Source of the DNA: Hypericum androsaemum
Taxonomy: Eukaryota > Streptophyta > Magnoliopsida > Malpighiales > Hypericaceae
Direction: 5' to 3'
DNA length: 64,000 bases
NCBI GenBank assembly: GCA_963995505.1
Contig: OZ023181.1
Span: 24,796,366 to 24,860,365, forward strand
Shown here: positions 49,604-60,811 of the stretch, one piece after another
Numbering within the stretch: position 1 is the first letter of the stretch
Layout of the letters: each line of letters begins with the position of its first letter
The notes under the pieces: generated by a model
What the model was told of the DNA's origin: nothing
The model's database searches: none
The model's input: the letters and a program-made list of their open reading frames with translations, nothing else
Made by a program: the position numbers and the translations under genes

Positions 49604-52600
49604 GATGTCAGTTGCTTCTAGATCCATCATAGCTGAGCTAAACCGTGAGTTAAAACTCAACGGTGAAAACTATGAGAATTGAAGCATGAAAATTCAATAT
49701 GTGCTTGAGGAACAAGAGGTTCCGGAGCACATACATGTGATAATGGATGAGCCTGAAGAAGGCACAACTGCTCAACATAAGCGAGACAAAGAAGCTTATG
49801 TTATTTAGAAAAGAAAGAACACTACTGCTCGATTGATTTTGCTAAGTTCAATGATGGATGATATCACCCGACAATTTTGCATGCATGACAACGCGAAAGA
49901 GTTATGGGATGCTCTCAAACAAAAATTCGAAAAGCTTTCAATGTCAAAGCTGCGTGCTTTGACCATAAGGTTTGACACCTTTAAAAAGCGTCCGGAGGTT
50001 CCCATGAGGAAACACTTGAGAGTGATGTCCAATATGATCAGTGAACTAGCAGAGACTGGTCACATACTTAGCAACGAGCAGCAGATTCAAGCTGTCATCT
50101 GTTCTCTACCACTAAGTTGGGAACAGATGAAGATGAATCTTACCCATTCCGATCATTTGGTAACATTTGATGATGTTGCCACACACCTTGAGCTGGAGGA
50201 GGATCGCCTCCTAGCTATGAAATCTCACCCTGAAGCCCATTCGATTTGTTCGACTGGGAGTGGTGGGAAAAAGAAGAAAGGTAAAAGGAAGGGTAAGTGT
50301 AAACAAACTCCAAAGGCTAAAAACCATGGAACCAAGTTGGATGGCTCCAAGGCTAAAAAGAACAAGCGGTTTAGCATTTCAAAAGTGAAATGTTTTAACT
50401 GTCAACAGAAGGGACATTTTACAAAAGATTGCAAAATGCCCAAGCAGGTACATCTAAACTCAAGTGTGAGTAAGTTGTATGTATCCTCTTGTACCCTTCT
50501 AACTGAGTCACATTCTATGTGGGTGATTGATTCAGGAGCGGCAGACCACATAGCTAGAGACCGTTGTTCGTTCATTGAATACAGGCAATTGCTGGCTGGA
50601 GCAAAAACTATTTTTGTTGGTAACAACTCGTGCGTGGATGTGAAAGGCCTGGGCACTTGTAGATTACACCTTCGTGGTGGTCGTGCCCTTCTTTTACACG
50701 ACGTGTTGTTTGCTCCAGACAATCGAAGGAACCTGATCTCAGTTTCGGCCTTAATGTCTTTAGGTTTTCGGTTATCGTTTGAGGACGACACCGTTAGATT
50801 ATTTTTGGATGATACATATTTTGGCCTTGGATATATATCGGAAGGTTTTTTGATTCTGGATATTGATCCTTGTGAAAGTTTTTCCTTTGTCACTAGTTCA
50901 AACTCATCAGAGGATGATATTAAACTATGGCATTCTAGACTTGGCCACATCGGTCAGAATCGTTTAAACCATCTAGCTAAGGCAGGACTGTTGGGAAATA
51001 TAGAGAAATCTATATTACCCAGATACATATCCTGTCTAGAAGGGAAAAGCACTAGAAAACCTTTCGGTACTGGGGCTAGAGCCAAATTTCTACTACAATT
51101 AGTCCATTCTGACATATGTGGTCCAATGAACGTGAGGGCAAGGCATGGAGCATATTACTTCATCACCTTCATTGACGACTATACTAGATATGGTCTGATA
51201 TACCTGATTTCTCACAAGTCTGAAGTCTTAAACTGCTTCAAGACATACATGAGTTTTATTGAGAATCAGAAGGATAGAAAGATAAAGGCCTTACGAACTG
51301 ATCGTGGCCGTGAATATCTTTCTGATGAGTTCAAAGCTCTATGCATTGAAAAAGTGATTGAACATCAGTTGTCCATTCCTTATACACCCCAGCAAAATAG
51401 AGTTGCTGAAAGAAGGAATAGAACCCTTCTTGATATGATTAGATCAATGATGGCAGAGGCAAGTTTGCCTATATTATTCTATGGAGATGTGCTCCTGACT
51501 GCCGCATACGTTCTAAACCGTGTTCCCTTTAAGTCTGTTATAGCCACTCCTTACAAAATGTGGACAGATCGGAAGCCCGATTTGTCCTATTTTAAGCCAT
51601 GGGGGTGTGCGTCCTGTGTCCATTCTACCTCAAGTACTTTCGGTAAACAAGGATCGAGAGATAAAAAAGTATCTTTATAAGATACCCAGAGGTATCTAAA
51701 GGGTATGTGTTCGTGGGTGAACTGGACAATGGACATGTAACCGAATTTGAATCATGCGATGTCACATTTTTTGAAAATGAATTTCCAAAGTTGGGAAAGG
51801 TTAGTGATGACCTTACCCTTTATGAGACAAATGAACCAGAGTCATCTGGATCACTTCTTCCGAGTGGGATTACGATTCCTGGATATGATGAATATATGAG
51901 AGATGTTTATCAAAACTGGGAATACCGTAGGTCTAGCAGAACTAGCATACCACGCCGACGATTTGACATCGAAGGCGAGGCTAATGCGTTCTTGGTATCA
52001 CTAACAAAATTTGGTGGTCCAAGTGAAATTCTTCTGGCCATCCTGCAGGATGAAGATGAACCAAAGAATGTATCTGGAGTTTTGTCATCTCCAAAACGAA
52101 ATGAATGGATGAATGCAATGGAAGAAAAAATGTCTTCTATGATCAAAACTAGGTTTGGGATCTGGTTGACCTACCTAACGGGCATAGGGCAATTGGGAAT
52201 AAGAGGATTCTCAAAATCAAGCAAAATACAGATGGCAGTATCGAAAGATACAAAGCACGTTTGGTTGCCCAAGGGTTTAAACAACAGGCTGGGATAGACT
52301 ACGAGGAGACTTTTGCACCTGTTGTTAGATTTACGTCAATTAGGGTCATTTTAGCTATGGTTGCTAACATGAATCTAGAATTACATCAAATGGATGTAAA
52401 GACTGCTTTTCTCTATGGAGAATTGGATGAAGAAATCTACATGATTCAGCCTAAGGGCTACATTCAAAAAGGCTGCGAACACAGTTTGCAAATTGAATAG
52501 ATCAATTTATAGCCTTAAGCAGTCATCTAGACAGTGGTATATTCACTTTCATAATACGATCATGCAGCATGATTTTATAATGATAGACGAAGATCACTGC

Positions 52601-53623
52601 GTGTATGTTAAGCGATCAGGAAAGAAGTTTGTTATCATCACTTTATATGTTGATGACATACTTTTAGCAGGAAATGACATGGGATTTCTTGTCGAAATCA
52701 AAAATTGGTTATCTTCCAACTTTGAAATGAAAGACATGGGTGAAGCGGATTACATACTCGGAGTTAAGATTTCGAAAAATCGTTCGAAAAGAATAGTATC
52801 TCTTTCACAAGAGACATATATTTGCAAAGTAGTAGAACATTTTAATTGTGATCACAGTAACCCAGAGTATGTCCCATTGGTTAAAGGTCATAATTTGGGT
52901 AAGGACATGTTCCCAAAAATAGCTAAACAACGTGGGGACATGGAGAAGATTCCTTATGCCAATGCAGTTGGATGCCTGATGTACGCAATATTGTGTACTA
53001 GACCTGATATTTGCTATGCTGTTGGGATAGCAAGTAGATATCAGTCTGATCCAGGCAGTACTCACTGGAAGACTGTCAAAGGGATTTTGAAATATTTGAA
53101 CACTACTGCAAAATACTCCTTGTGCTATCAAGGCCGTGACCTGATATTAAGTGGCTATACTGATGCTGATTGGGGAGGCGATGTGGATAAGAAAAAGTCT
53201 ACATCTGGATTCGTTTTCTTGTTGAACGGGGGTGCTATCTCATAGAGCAGTAAGAAGCAAACATGTGTATCCCTGTCAACAATGGAAGCGGAATATGTAG
53301 TTTCAGCTCATGCTGCATAAGAAACGGTATAGTTGAAGAGATTCTTAAGCCATCTCTCCCTGATCAACTCGACGGATCCAGTGAGTCTATTCTGTGATAA
53401 CTAGGCAGCTATAGCATATGCTAAGGATCCTAGATTCCATAGCAGGGCTAAGCATATAGATATTAAATTTTACTTTGTTAGAAATTTAATAAAATATAAA
53501 AAACTGTGTATGAAACACATATCTACACGAGATATGGCCGTAGATCCAATGACTAAAGCATTACCTCGAGAAGTGTTCGAGAAATATGTTAAGTCAATGG
53601 GTTTACGACGGTTTCATTTGTAA
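49604..53623 (+). pseudogene. Copia element 2 gag-pol, interrupted
   Basis: Gag starts at ATG 49604 and meets a TGA and a TAG where Trp is expected (about 49679 and 49807). The main open part (49833-51680) carries Gag, the CCHC knuckle CFNCQQKGHFTKDC, protease with VIDSGA, and integrase with HSDICGPM, DDYTRYG and TDRGREY. The integrase zinc finger lacks one Cys before CLEGK. A frameshift near 51670 precedes the linker, RT (LYVDDILLAGND, about 52650) and RNase H (TDADWGGD, about 53165). More stops follow near 53243 and 53320. Confidence 0.94.
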
Positions 53624-54565
53624 TCTAATTAGTTAGAATAAAGGAGTTTTATTTGGCAATATGAGTTATTTATGAAACATGTCGGACAGAGAAGTAGCCC
53701 ACTCACATGGGTGTTTACCTCAGTGGGAGTCAAGAAGTTGATTCCTAGATGAGATGAGGCAGTTATTGGACATTCATAAGTGCATGTCCTATGACGGAAT
53801 GCCGTCTTGCTCAAGAGCAAGTTTTCTTATGGGATGCAAGAATAAGTTGCTGCATTTGGATTTTCTACAATCCATATGATAAGATATAAGTGAAACTTAT
53901 CATAGTGTCTGTCCTATTAGCCTAGAGTTAAGCTAAGGCTGATACTCTAGTATGGTGTTAAATGACATGTGTTTCTTTAAAAAGGAAAATATACCGTAAC
54001 ACGTGATCAGTATCATGTGTGCTACTCGACCACTGGATGGGATAAAAATGTTGAGTGATTTCACAATCCCTAGTGTGAGACCAATTTTTGAGAACTGTGA
54101 TTTCCGAAACATACCCTTAAGATCCTAAACGTATTCTGGAAGTATGATCCAGTGCTGCTAGCTTGGAAAGTTCATGAAAAGGTTATGGCATAGCGATTCG
54201 ACCTGGCAGGGCTGACCAGAAAAGTAGGCTGTATCATTATGAAAAGAATATAGTTAAGGGAGAAGGAACTTTGTTCATCACATTCTGAGTTTCGTAGTTC
54301 AGGTGCACCAATTGTATTGAAAAGTACAATAGTAAACCCGAATATAATTGTTTGAAATCACTGATCTGAACAATGGAATATGACATGAGTCCTGAGGTAA
54401 TAGCATACATTATACAAGAAGGTTGTCGAGATGCTACTATTCAAGTAGCCTGAGTGTCCGTGCTCTTGAATTTGGCTTAACATACTCGACGTGTGCTGGT
54501 CGCACGAAATCCTTTAAAGAAATTTGATAACTGTTGATCAAGGTCAATAATAATTGAGTGGAAGA

Positions 54566-55247
54566 TGTTGGACCTTGGGCCCATCAGGCAATTATTATTG
54601 TGCCTGATTGGGCCCATAAGCTGGGTTGGATGGGCCGATCAACCCACGTTGACCACCCCGATGTCACGTAGGCACCACGTCAGCGTGACGTGGCGCTGAC
54701 GCAGTTGCCGCCAAAGGTGGCAGCCCACGTGGCGCCACGTGGCTGACATGCAGTCTGAAGTGCCACGTGGCAGACATGCGGTTTGAAGTGCCACGTCACG
54801 TGGCTGACATGCGGTCTGAAGTGCCATGTGGCACGCCACGTGGCAGACATGCGGTCCGAGGTGCCACGTGGTGGACATGCAGCCCAGTAGTGCCACGTGG
54901 CGTGCCACGTGGCGCATTCTGGTGTGCCGGATTTCACCTGATTTCTCTATAAAAGGAGAAATCTGGCTGGACCAATTTGTAAGTTTGCACACAACCACTC
55001 AATAAGAAAGGAAAAATTCTGGATTAGTTCCTGAATTTTGATCAGATTTTCTATAGGGGAAATCTCGTGAAAATCAATTATGAATCCGTTAAAACGTGAT
55101 CGTAATTCAACTAGCACGAAGACATTGTGAACCCGAACCTGTGGACCTCTTGCTTCAACAAGTAAGTAATTTATTATTAACGAATTAGTTTGTTAATTAT
55201 CTGGCTTTAATACGTAATTACTCGTTAATTACGCGTTGAAACCTTCA
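54566..55247 (+). repeat. Copia element 2, 3' LTR (682 bp)
   Basis: Keeps a consensus TATA box (CTATAAAAGG, 54947-54956). The purine tract GAGTGGAAGA precedes it. Confidence 0.94.
54725..54925. promoter_or_regulatory. G-box minisatellite in the 3' LTR
   Basis: Diverged units of the type GCCACGTGGCNGACATGCGG repeat across about 200 bp just upstream of the TATA box and contain about eight CACGTG cores. CACGTG is the G-box bound by bHLH and bZIP factors, and CACGTGGC also fits the ABA-response element. The 5' LTR has about three. Function is inferred only. Confidence 0.7.
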
Positions 55248-55271
55248 CAAGTAAATGAGAGGAGAGCCTCA

Positions 55272-55763
55272 GACTACTCACAACGGCGACCGTACTCTTG
55301 AGTCGCCCGCATTTGAAAAAAAGGGAAAATAAATAAAAAAATGTTAACTAAAATGTGCTCCCCGCCCGAGCTGGGTACGGGGCATGCCAGGCGGCCCTGA
55401 CACACGCCATGGGTTGACCATTATTTTATTTTTTTATTTTTTTATTTTTCAGTCTACTTTAATGATACTTGGCACAATATTATTCGATAAAAATATAAAT
55501 ATTTGTATTTTTTATTCTCTATAAATTACGTCTAATATTATCAATTCGTATATAGTTTAATTTTTTAATTCTCTATGAAAATTCCTATAAATAATATATG
55601 TATGTGGATGAGAGAAAAATTATTTATTTATTTCATAACTTGGTTTGGACTAGATTGCCATTGGAGAAAGAAAATATCTAATTTGATTGAGTTACATATG
55701 GATGAGAGAGAAATTAATTTTATTCCATGACTAGGTTGGGGTAGGTTGCCATTGTACATGGGC
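55272..55763. mobile_element. PIF/Harbinger-like MITE, second copy type
   Basis: 492 bp bounded by TCA on both sides. The ends GACTACTCACAACGGCGACC and the reverse complement of the right end agree at about 13 of 20 positions. It shares ATGTGGATGAGAGA-type blocks with 37295-37867. It lies 20 bp beyond the copia 2 target duplication. Confidence 0.45.
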
Positions 55764-56234
55764 TCATGAATCCTAGGGAATTTCATTGCCAAACAGTGGA
55801 TGCATAAGTAGCAGCCATGATCCTGTCCTGACCGATATTTTTCTCAGCGTATGAAAAAGATTGAGCGCATACTTAAGGAAAAAAGAACAAGTTTAATTAA
55901 ATCTGAATCTATATTCCTCAGCACAAACCACACCCAGAAATCGGTGGCTCTATTAGCCTAAATAATTAGAACAAAGCTAGTGTATCAGTGTTTTCTCTAG
56001 TTGGACTTTCAAGCTATCCTAGGAAAGTAGCACCAAAGTTCGCAAGGGCTTTCCAGAATTTGCGAACTTTCCAGAATTACAAGGACGATTCAATATTATT
56101 ACATGCCAGCTGTCTACGGATGACAAAATTTAGGTTACAAGTAAGACCTTCTCAGCAGTAAAAATGACAAAAACAGTTGCGTAGTTTAATGTACAAACAA
56201 GGCAACAAAGTGGTAAAGGGCTTCATTTACATCT
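55764..56234. other. Intergenic and COI1 3' UTR
   Basis: No separate gene. The minus-strand COI1 transcript ends in this stretch. Confidence 0.5.
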
Positions 56235-58566
56235 CTATGCAGCCTCGAAGGTGGACGGGTCCAACGGGATAACGGAGCGACTGTCTGGGAAATCTGTTCG
56301 TGGTCCGGCAAGAGAGTAATACGCAAGAACATGAGCTGGATGCTCAACCACGACGGACTCTCCTAGTTGATTGGCTGCAGCAACCCTTCTTGGGGGGATC
56401 AGCTCAATGTTCCAAAATGGTCGAGCCATTGATAACAAGTCAATTCCCGTCGGTGATCCTCTATAACCTTGCACCCATAAATATCTCAGACAAGGCAGTT
56501 GGCTCACTGCTCTAGCCAGCGCAGTTTCACTGAAGCAGCAGCCCCTCATTTCAAGTTTTACCAGACTCGGGCATCCTCTGGAGAATGCTATAAGCCCTTC
56601 ATCAGAATCCCCAACATAACCAAGAAGCATCCACAGCACTTTGGTACTGTACTGCCCAACATAGCCTAGCCCAATATCAGTCAAGCCCCCTTGTCGAAGA
56701 TACAACGCAAACCTCGTGAGCTTTTGACAGCCACTCAGAAGTGCCCGGACTCCATTATCAAGAGGCAAATCGGTAATCGTCTCTTCTCGATCAAGCAAGA
56801 CCAAGCGAAAATCATTAAGGTTCTTCATGTAAGTGCCAATGTGTTCCAAAGCTGAATTTGTTAAATCTGACACATACACAGCCAAATACTCAAGCTCAAC
56901 GCAACCTTGAGACAGAGCAATTAACCCCCTCTGTGAAACTAAACCTTCTTCATCCTCCATGCCTTGCTCATCAGCACCACGCTCAATCCTAAGCCTCTTC
57001 AACCGCTTACAGTTTGACGCAAGAACTTCCAACCCCCTATCTCCAATAACATTTCTTGTCTGTCCATAGAAAGTAATTTACAAACAAGTGATGGAGATAC
57101 GTAAGCTCAAGATGCAGCAGGAAGCCCCAAAACAATGGAAATTTGGAAACTAATGCGTTTTGCAAATTTCTCATTAACTTTGATAAAATAACTGCTTCCC
57201 TTAACACGTCCAGAAATGCTCGTTATACAAATGCGGACATGTATAAATTTGATAAGTAAATTTGCAAATAAGAGACGGTAGGTTTTACGCCAGCATAAAC
57301 AGCATGGAAGAATGTTGGCAAACAATGATGATTTACGACATGTCGTATACAGCAAGAGAGACTGCAACTTGTGAGGCCATATTTATCATCACAAGCAAGC
57401 ATCATCAAATAACTGTATCCAGATAAGGAAAGGTGTTCACGGTTATACCTCGAGGACTTCCAAGTTGGGACACCTTTGGATCAAAAGGCAATGGTCTTCA
57501 GTGTCGAGCAACGCATATAGCAGATCCAATTTGACAAGGCCAGCAGCAATTGATAACACTATAGGCATCTCATTGTTGCCAAAGTAGGTGAGACCTAAAC
57601 GAGATAGTCTGCGAGGAAATGTTACAGCGGCGTACTTGTCGGGCTGATCAGGGGTGTCGTCAAAGGAACCTCCACAAAATTCTTCTAATGCAGAAGCAGT
57701 ACGGAAGAAGCCGCCAAGTTGTAGAATTTCACATTCACTAATTTTTAGAGACACCAAGGACGGACAGTTTCTTGCTATGATTTCAAGATCTTTGATATTG
57801 ATTTGGCAGAGATCTGTCATATAAAAGTTCAAAACCTCAAGAACTGTATTGTTTAAAGCAAGCTCATGGAGCCAATCACCATCAAATTCCTCAATTTGGC
57901 TCTCTTCCAGAAGTAGTGTTCTCAACTGCCTGTAAAACGAGCCCAAAAAAGTCAACCTCCCTCCCCCCCTAACAAACAGACTGCTATTTCAGCTCCAATC
58001 AGCCAATAAAGTATAAACCCTAGCGGAAGAGTAGTAAGTAGAGTCAATAAGAAAGCAGGCAGAGGAGGCCGAGACGGCGGTTACCTGCAGGAGCGGGCGA
58101 CGTGGAGGAGGCCGTGGGTGGAGAAGCCGGAGCACTTGTCGAGCTTGAGGACGTGGAGGACGCGGCCGCGGGAGGCGGTGAGGAGCTCCAGATCGGAATC
58201 CCGGACGATCATCCGGCGGAAGTGGAGGGACCGGAGGCAGGCGAAGTAGGGAGGCTCGGCGATGACACGCACCCAGGGCCCCACCGCGCCCCCCCAGTCG
58301 TCCGGGATGAGGTTAAACATCGCCGCGCGAGGCTTCCCCTTGAGCTTCAGCGACTCCACGTGGGGGAAGCGCCGCCGGAGACGCGACGGCGTGGTCGTGT
58401 AGCAGAGCGCGATCGTGACGTGCTTCCGCGTCTGCGAGTCGAGCTCGTACCAGCGCCGGCACACCTGTGAGACGGCGTCCCTGTCCCGCGGCTCCGTTAT
58501 GTAAGGCATCACCACGCTCAACACCACGTCCGGCATCACCATCGGCGCCCCCCTCCTCTCCCCCAT
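56235..58566 (-). CDS. COI1: CORONATINE-INSENSITIVE 1, F-box/LRR jasmonate co-receptor
   Basis: The F-box subunit of SCF-COI1. It binds jasmonoyl-isoleucine together with JAZ repressors and directs their ubiquitination in the nucleus. Three exons, as in Arabidopsis COI1, join in frame: 58566-58085, 57929-57449 and 57059-56235, giving 595 residues (Arabidopsis 592). The F-box is at residues about 12-55 (VLSVVMPYITEPRDRDAVSQVCRRWYELD). Leucine-rich repeats follow to about 560, including SLKLKGKPRAAMFNLIPDDWGG, LEVLETRNVIGDRGL across the second junction, and LRYLWVQGYR. The exon 1 codons are very GC-rich compared with the later exons. A gene-carrying transposon sits about 220 bp upstream of the start codon. 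Confidence 0.97.
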
Positions 58567-58788
58567 CCTCGTTCCTTTACTTACCGTTATTTAACCGATT
58601 TAGTAGTAACCGTCATGTTATAGAGAGAGAGAAAGTGAGCGAGAGAGAGAGAGAATGCCGTGGGGAAGTGGATATTTAGAGAGAGAGAATTTATTAGTGT
58701 ATTAATGGAGGGGGAGGTGGTGAATGGAGGGCGGAGATGGGGCGGGGGAGCTGCATCGGAGGGCTGAAGATGGAGATATATTTTTTTT
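58567..58788 (-). promoter_or_regulatory. COI1 5' leader and proximal promoter with GA repeats
   Basis: (GA)n runs at 58621-58653 and 58678-58688 lie between the start codon and the transposon. Only 222 bp of native sequence remain before the insertion. Confidence 0.6.
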
Positions 58789-59791
58789 GAGATAATTACT
58801 CTCAGGACCTCAGGGTATAGTCAAATAATCTCTGAGGACCCTGTAGTTTTTCTACTAATTACTGAGCCCCTGTAGTTTGGTTATTATTATACTCTCGAGT
58901 CCCTGGCTGATGTCAGCAGTTATTTTTGCCTTTTTTGTCATGGAAATGACCTTTATGCCCTTACACAAAAAAACAAAAAAACAATAAACCCATCGTCTTC
59001 CTCGCCGGTCCAATCGGACCCCGACCCGCGTGCTTGTCAGGACCAACAGGGCCACGTGTCGTCTTCTGCCAGGACGACTGGCTCGAGGGCATCGTAGCAG
59101 GTGGACCCCAGGCTCGAAAGCTCCACGATCTCCCTGAGCTCCTCCTCTTCCTCGGAGGAGAAGGATGACGTGGAGGAGAGCTCCAAGGTGGGGTCCATGT
59201 GGGCGGCGTGGGTGGCGGCGGCCTGGACGTCGCGGGGGGAGGAGGAGGCGGGGCGGGGGAAGGAGGGGGCGAGGTCGGGGAAGTTGAGGATGGCGGCGAC
59301 GTCGTGGGCCCGGGCGGCCATCTCCGGCGTCGGGAAGGTCCCCAGCCAAATGCGGGACTTCTTCCTCGGCTCCCTTATCTCCGACACCCACTTCCCCCAG
59401 CTCCTCATCCTCACCCCCTGTACACCGCGTGCTTGTCGTCGTTTTTCTTCGGGGTGTCGTCTTTGTCTTTCAGGACGGCGTCGTCCCGAATGCGCTTGGG
59501 GGGCGGCGATGATGACGTGGAGGAGTTGGACCAGCGATAGGGGATAGGGGATTGCTATCATTTTTTGACCGGCGAGGAACACGATGGGTTTATTGCTTTT
59601 TTGTTTTTTTTTTGTGTAAGGGCATAAAGGTCATTTCCATGACAAAAAAGGCAAAAATAACTGCTGACATCAGCCAGGGACCCGAGAGTATAATAATAAC
59701 CAAACTACAGGGGCTCAGCAATTAGTAGAAAAATTACAGGGTCCTCAGAGTCTATTTGACTATACCCTGAGGTCTTGAGAGTAATTATCTA
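58789..59791. mobile_element. Long-TIR gene-carrying (Pack-type) transposon
   Basis: About 1.0 kb with terminal inverted repeats of about 200 bp (58789-59000 and 59580-59791) that match at roughly 95%. Both ends read AGATAATTACTCTC inward. The flanks are T8 (58781-58788) and T9 (59792-59800), consistent with an 8-9 bp target duplication in poly-T. No transposase. The interior between the TIRs is GC-rich (roughly 59000-59580) and is almost entirely an ERF-type coding sequence, unlike the AT-rich TIRs. Structure fits a Pack-MULE or another long-TIR family. Confidence 0.9.
59037..59582 (-). pseudogene. Captured ERF/DREB-type AP2 gene copy inside the transposon
   Basis: An open 181-codon frame starting in the right TIR. 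Residues about 56-101 form an AP2/ERF domain ([16 protein letters not shown], then [21 protein letters not shown] and ILNFPD). Compared with the family it lacks about seven residues between the final helix and ILNFP, and the N-terminal YRG element is altered. Downstream, the [10 protein letters not shown] and HMDP segments and an acidic Ser/Glu tract are typical of small DREB A-5-like proteins. The frame is not interrupted, so translation is possible, but the shortened AP2 fold may not bind DNA normally. Confidence 0.8.
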
Positions 59792-59841
59792 TTTTTTTTT
59801 GTTTGAGAATAGGATGGAGATAACTCCTTTTGGTTGTTTTC

Positions 59842-59923
59842 CGTTAGTTTTGTGGCGGATCTACTGATATATTATTATTATTAATAATAACTATTATTAT
59901 TAGTAGACAAAACAAAACTAACG
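59842..59923. repeat. 82-bp hairpin-forming palindrome
   Basis: Ends CGTTAGTTTTGT and ACAAAACTAACG are perfect 12-bp inverted repeats around an ATT-rich centre. Flanks show no clear duplication. Confidence 0.75.
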
Positions 59924-60811
59924 TCCTTCTCCAAAAAAAACAACTAACGCTCCACGGAGAGAGATGCTTGTGGGTAATAAAATAAGCTAGTCTAGCCTTA
60001 GCCTAGGGAGGGGAGAGAAAGAGACTAAAAGAAGAGGAGTTTTTAAGTGGAAACGACAAATAGATGAAATAAAGGTACGGGAATGGGAGGGAAGGAAAGC
60101 GGTGTAGTTTTGGTTTGGCCTGGTCTGGATTGGATTAGTTATTAACGAGATTAGATTAGACGATGAGATGGTAATTACGTTAGAGGAGGCTGCTTCCACT
60201 CCTAATCTCCGGCGCTGATCGTATTAACTTGCTAATTTTTTTTTTTTGCTCGTTTCTTTTATGGGATCTGTTTCTAAATGTATGTAGACGACAGACGACA
60301 GCTTGGGGGTTGGGGAAAAGGAATTATAGACGACAGCTGTAGCGCATAGGACGGCTTAAGTTTCGAAGTAAGTCAAGAGATCATCAGCCATCCGCCGGCG
60401 TAAAGCTCAACATTTTCAGCAGCTCCACCTCCACTCCACCCATAATATTTATTTATAAAACTTAATTCAAAATTCATGATATTGAAAATTAATAACATTA
60501 CGTCCACGTCATTTAAATGTTAATTGCTACAAGTGGTCATTAATTAATTAATTTACGTCAACCTGGCTCTTTGTAGAATGTGGGGGTAGCGTTGTTTTAT
60601 CACAAAAGAAAAGACGCCAAGTCGATCCAATCTTCTCGCTTTGGTGTCTGCCGTGTACGATTGGTATGTGTAATGGTTGCGGCTTAGATCTTACTTTAAA
60701 TGGGATAGATACCAATATTTTAAAATTTTGTTTATATTATGGGAGATTAATTAGTTTCCTAATAACTTTAGTCAAAATTTGCTTAATTTCACGGCCACTT
60801 ATTGAAGATTG
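59924..60811. other. Intergenic
   Basis: AT-rich. No gene or repeat recognised. Confidence 0.5.

Larger units (their letters stand above)
46941..55247 (+). mobile_element. Ty1/copia LTR retrotransposon with unusual LTRs and leader
   Basis: An 8307-bp element with a perfect CAAGT target duplication (46936-46940 and 55248-55252). The LTRs are unequal (572 and 682 bp) because of repeat-number change and a promoter deletion in the 5' copy. The PBS is at 47515. A 2.1-kb leader holds an extra ORF. Gag-pol runs about 49604-53623, and a 0.94-kb non-coding stretch precedes the 3' LTR. Broken by stops and frameshifts. Confidence 0.96.

Noticed and set aside
55247..56235. Jasmonate control of COI1 by the G-box LTR
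   Set aside because: The LTR lies beyond the 3' end of COI1 and points toward it; nothing in the sequence shows regulation.
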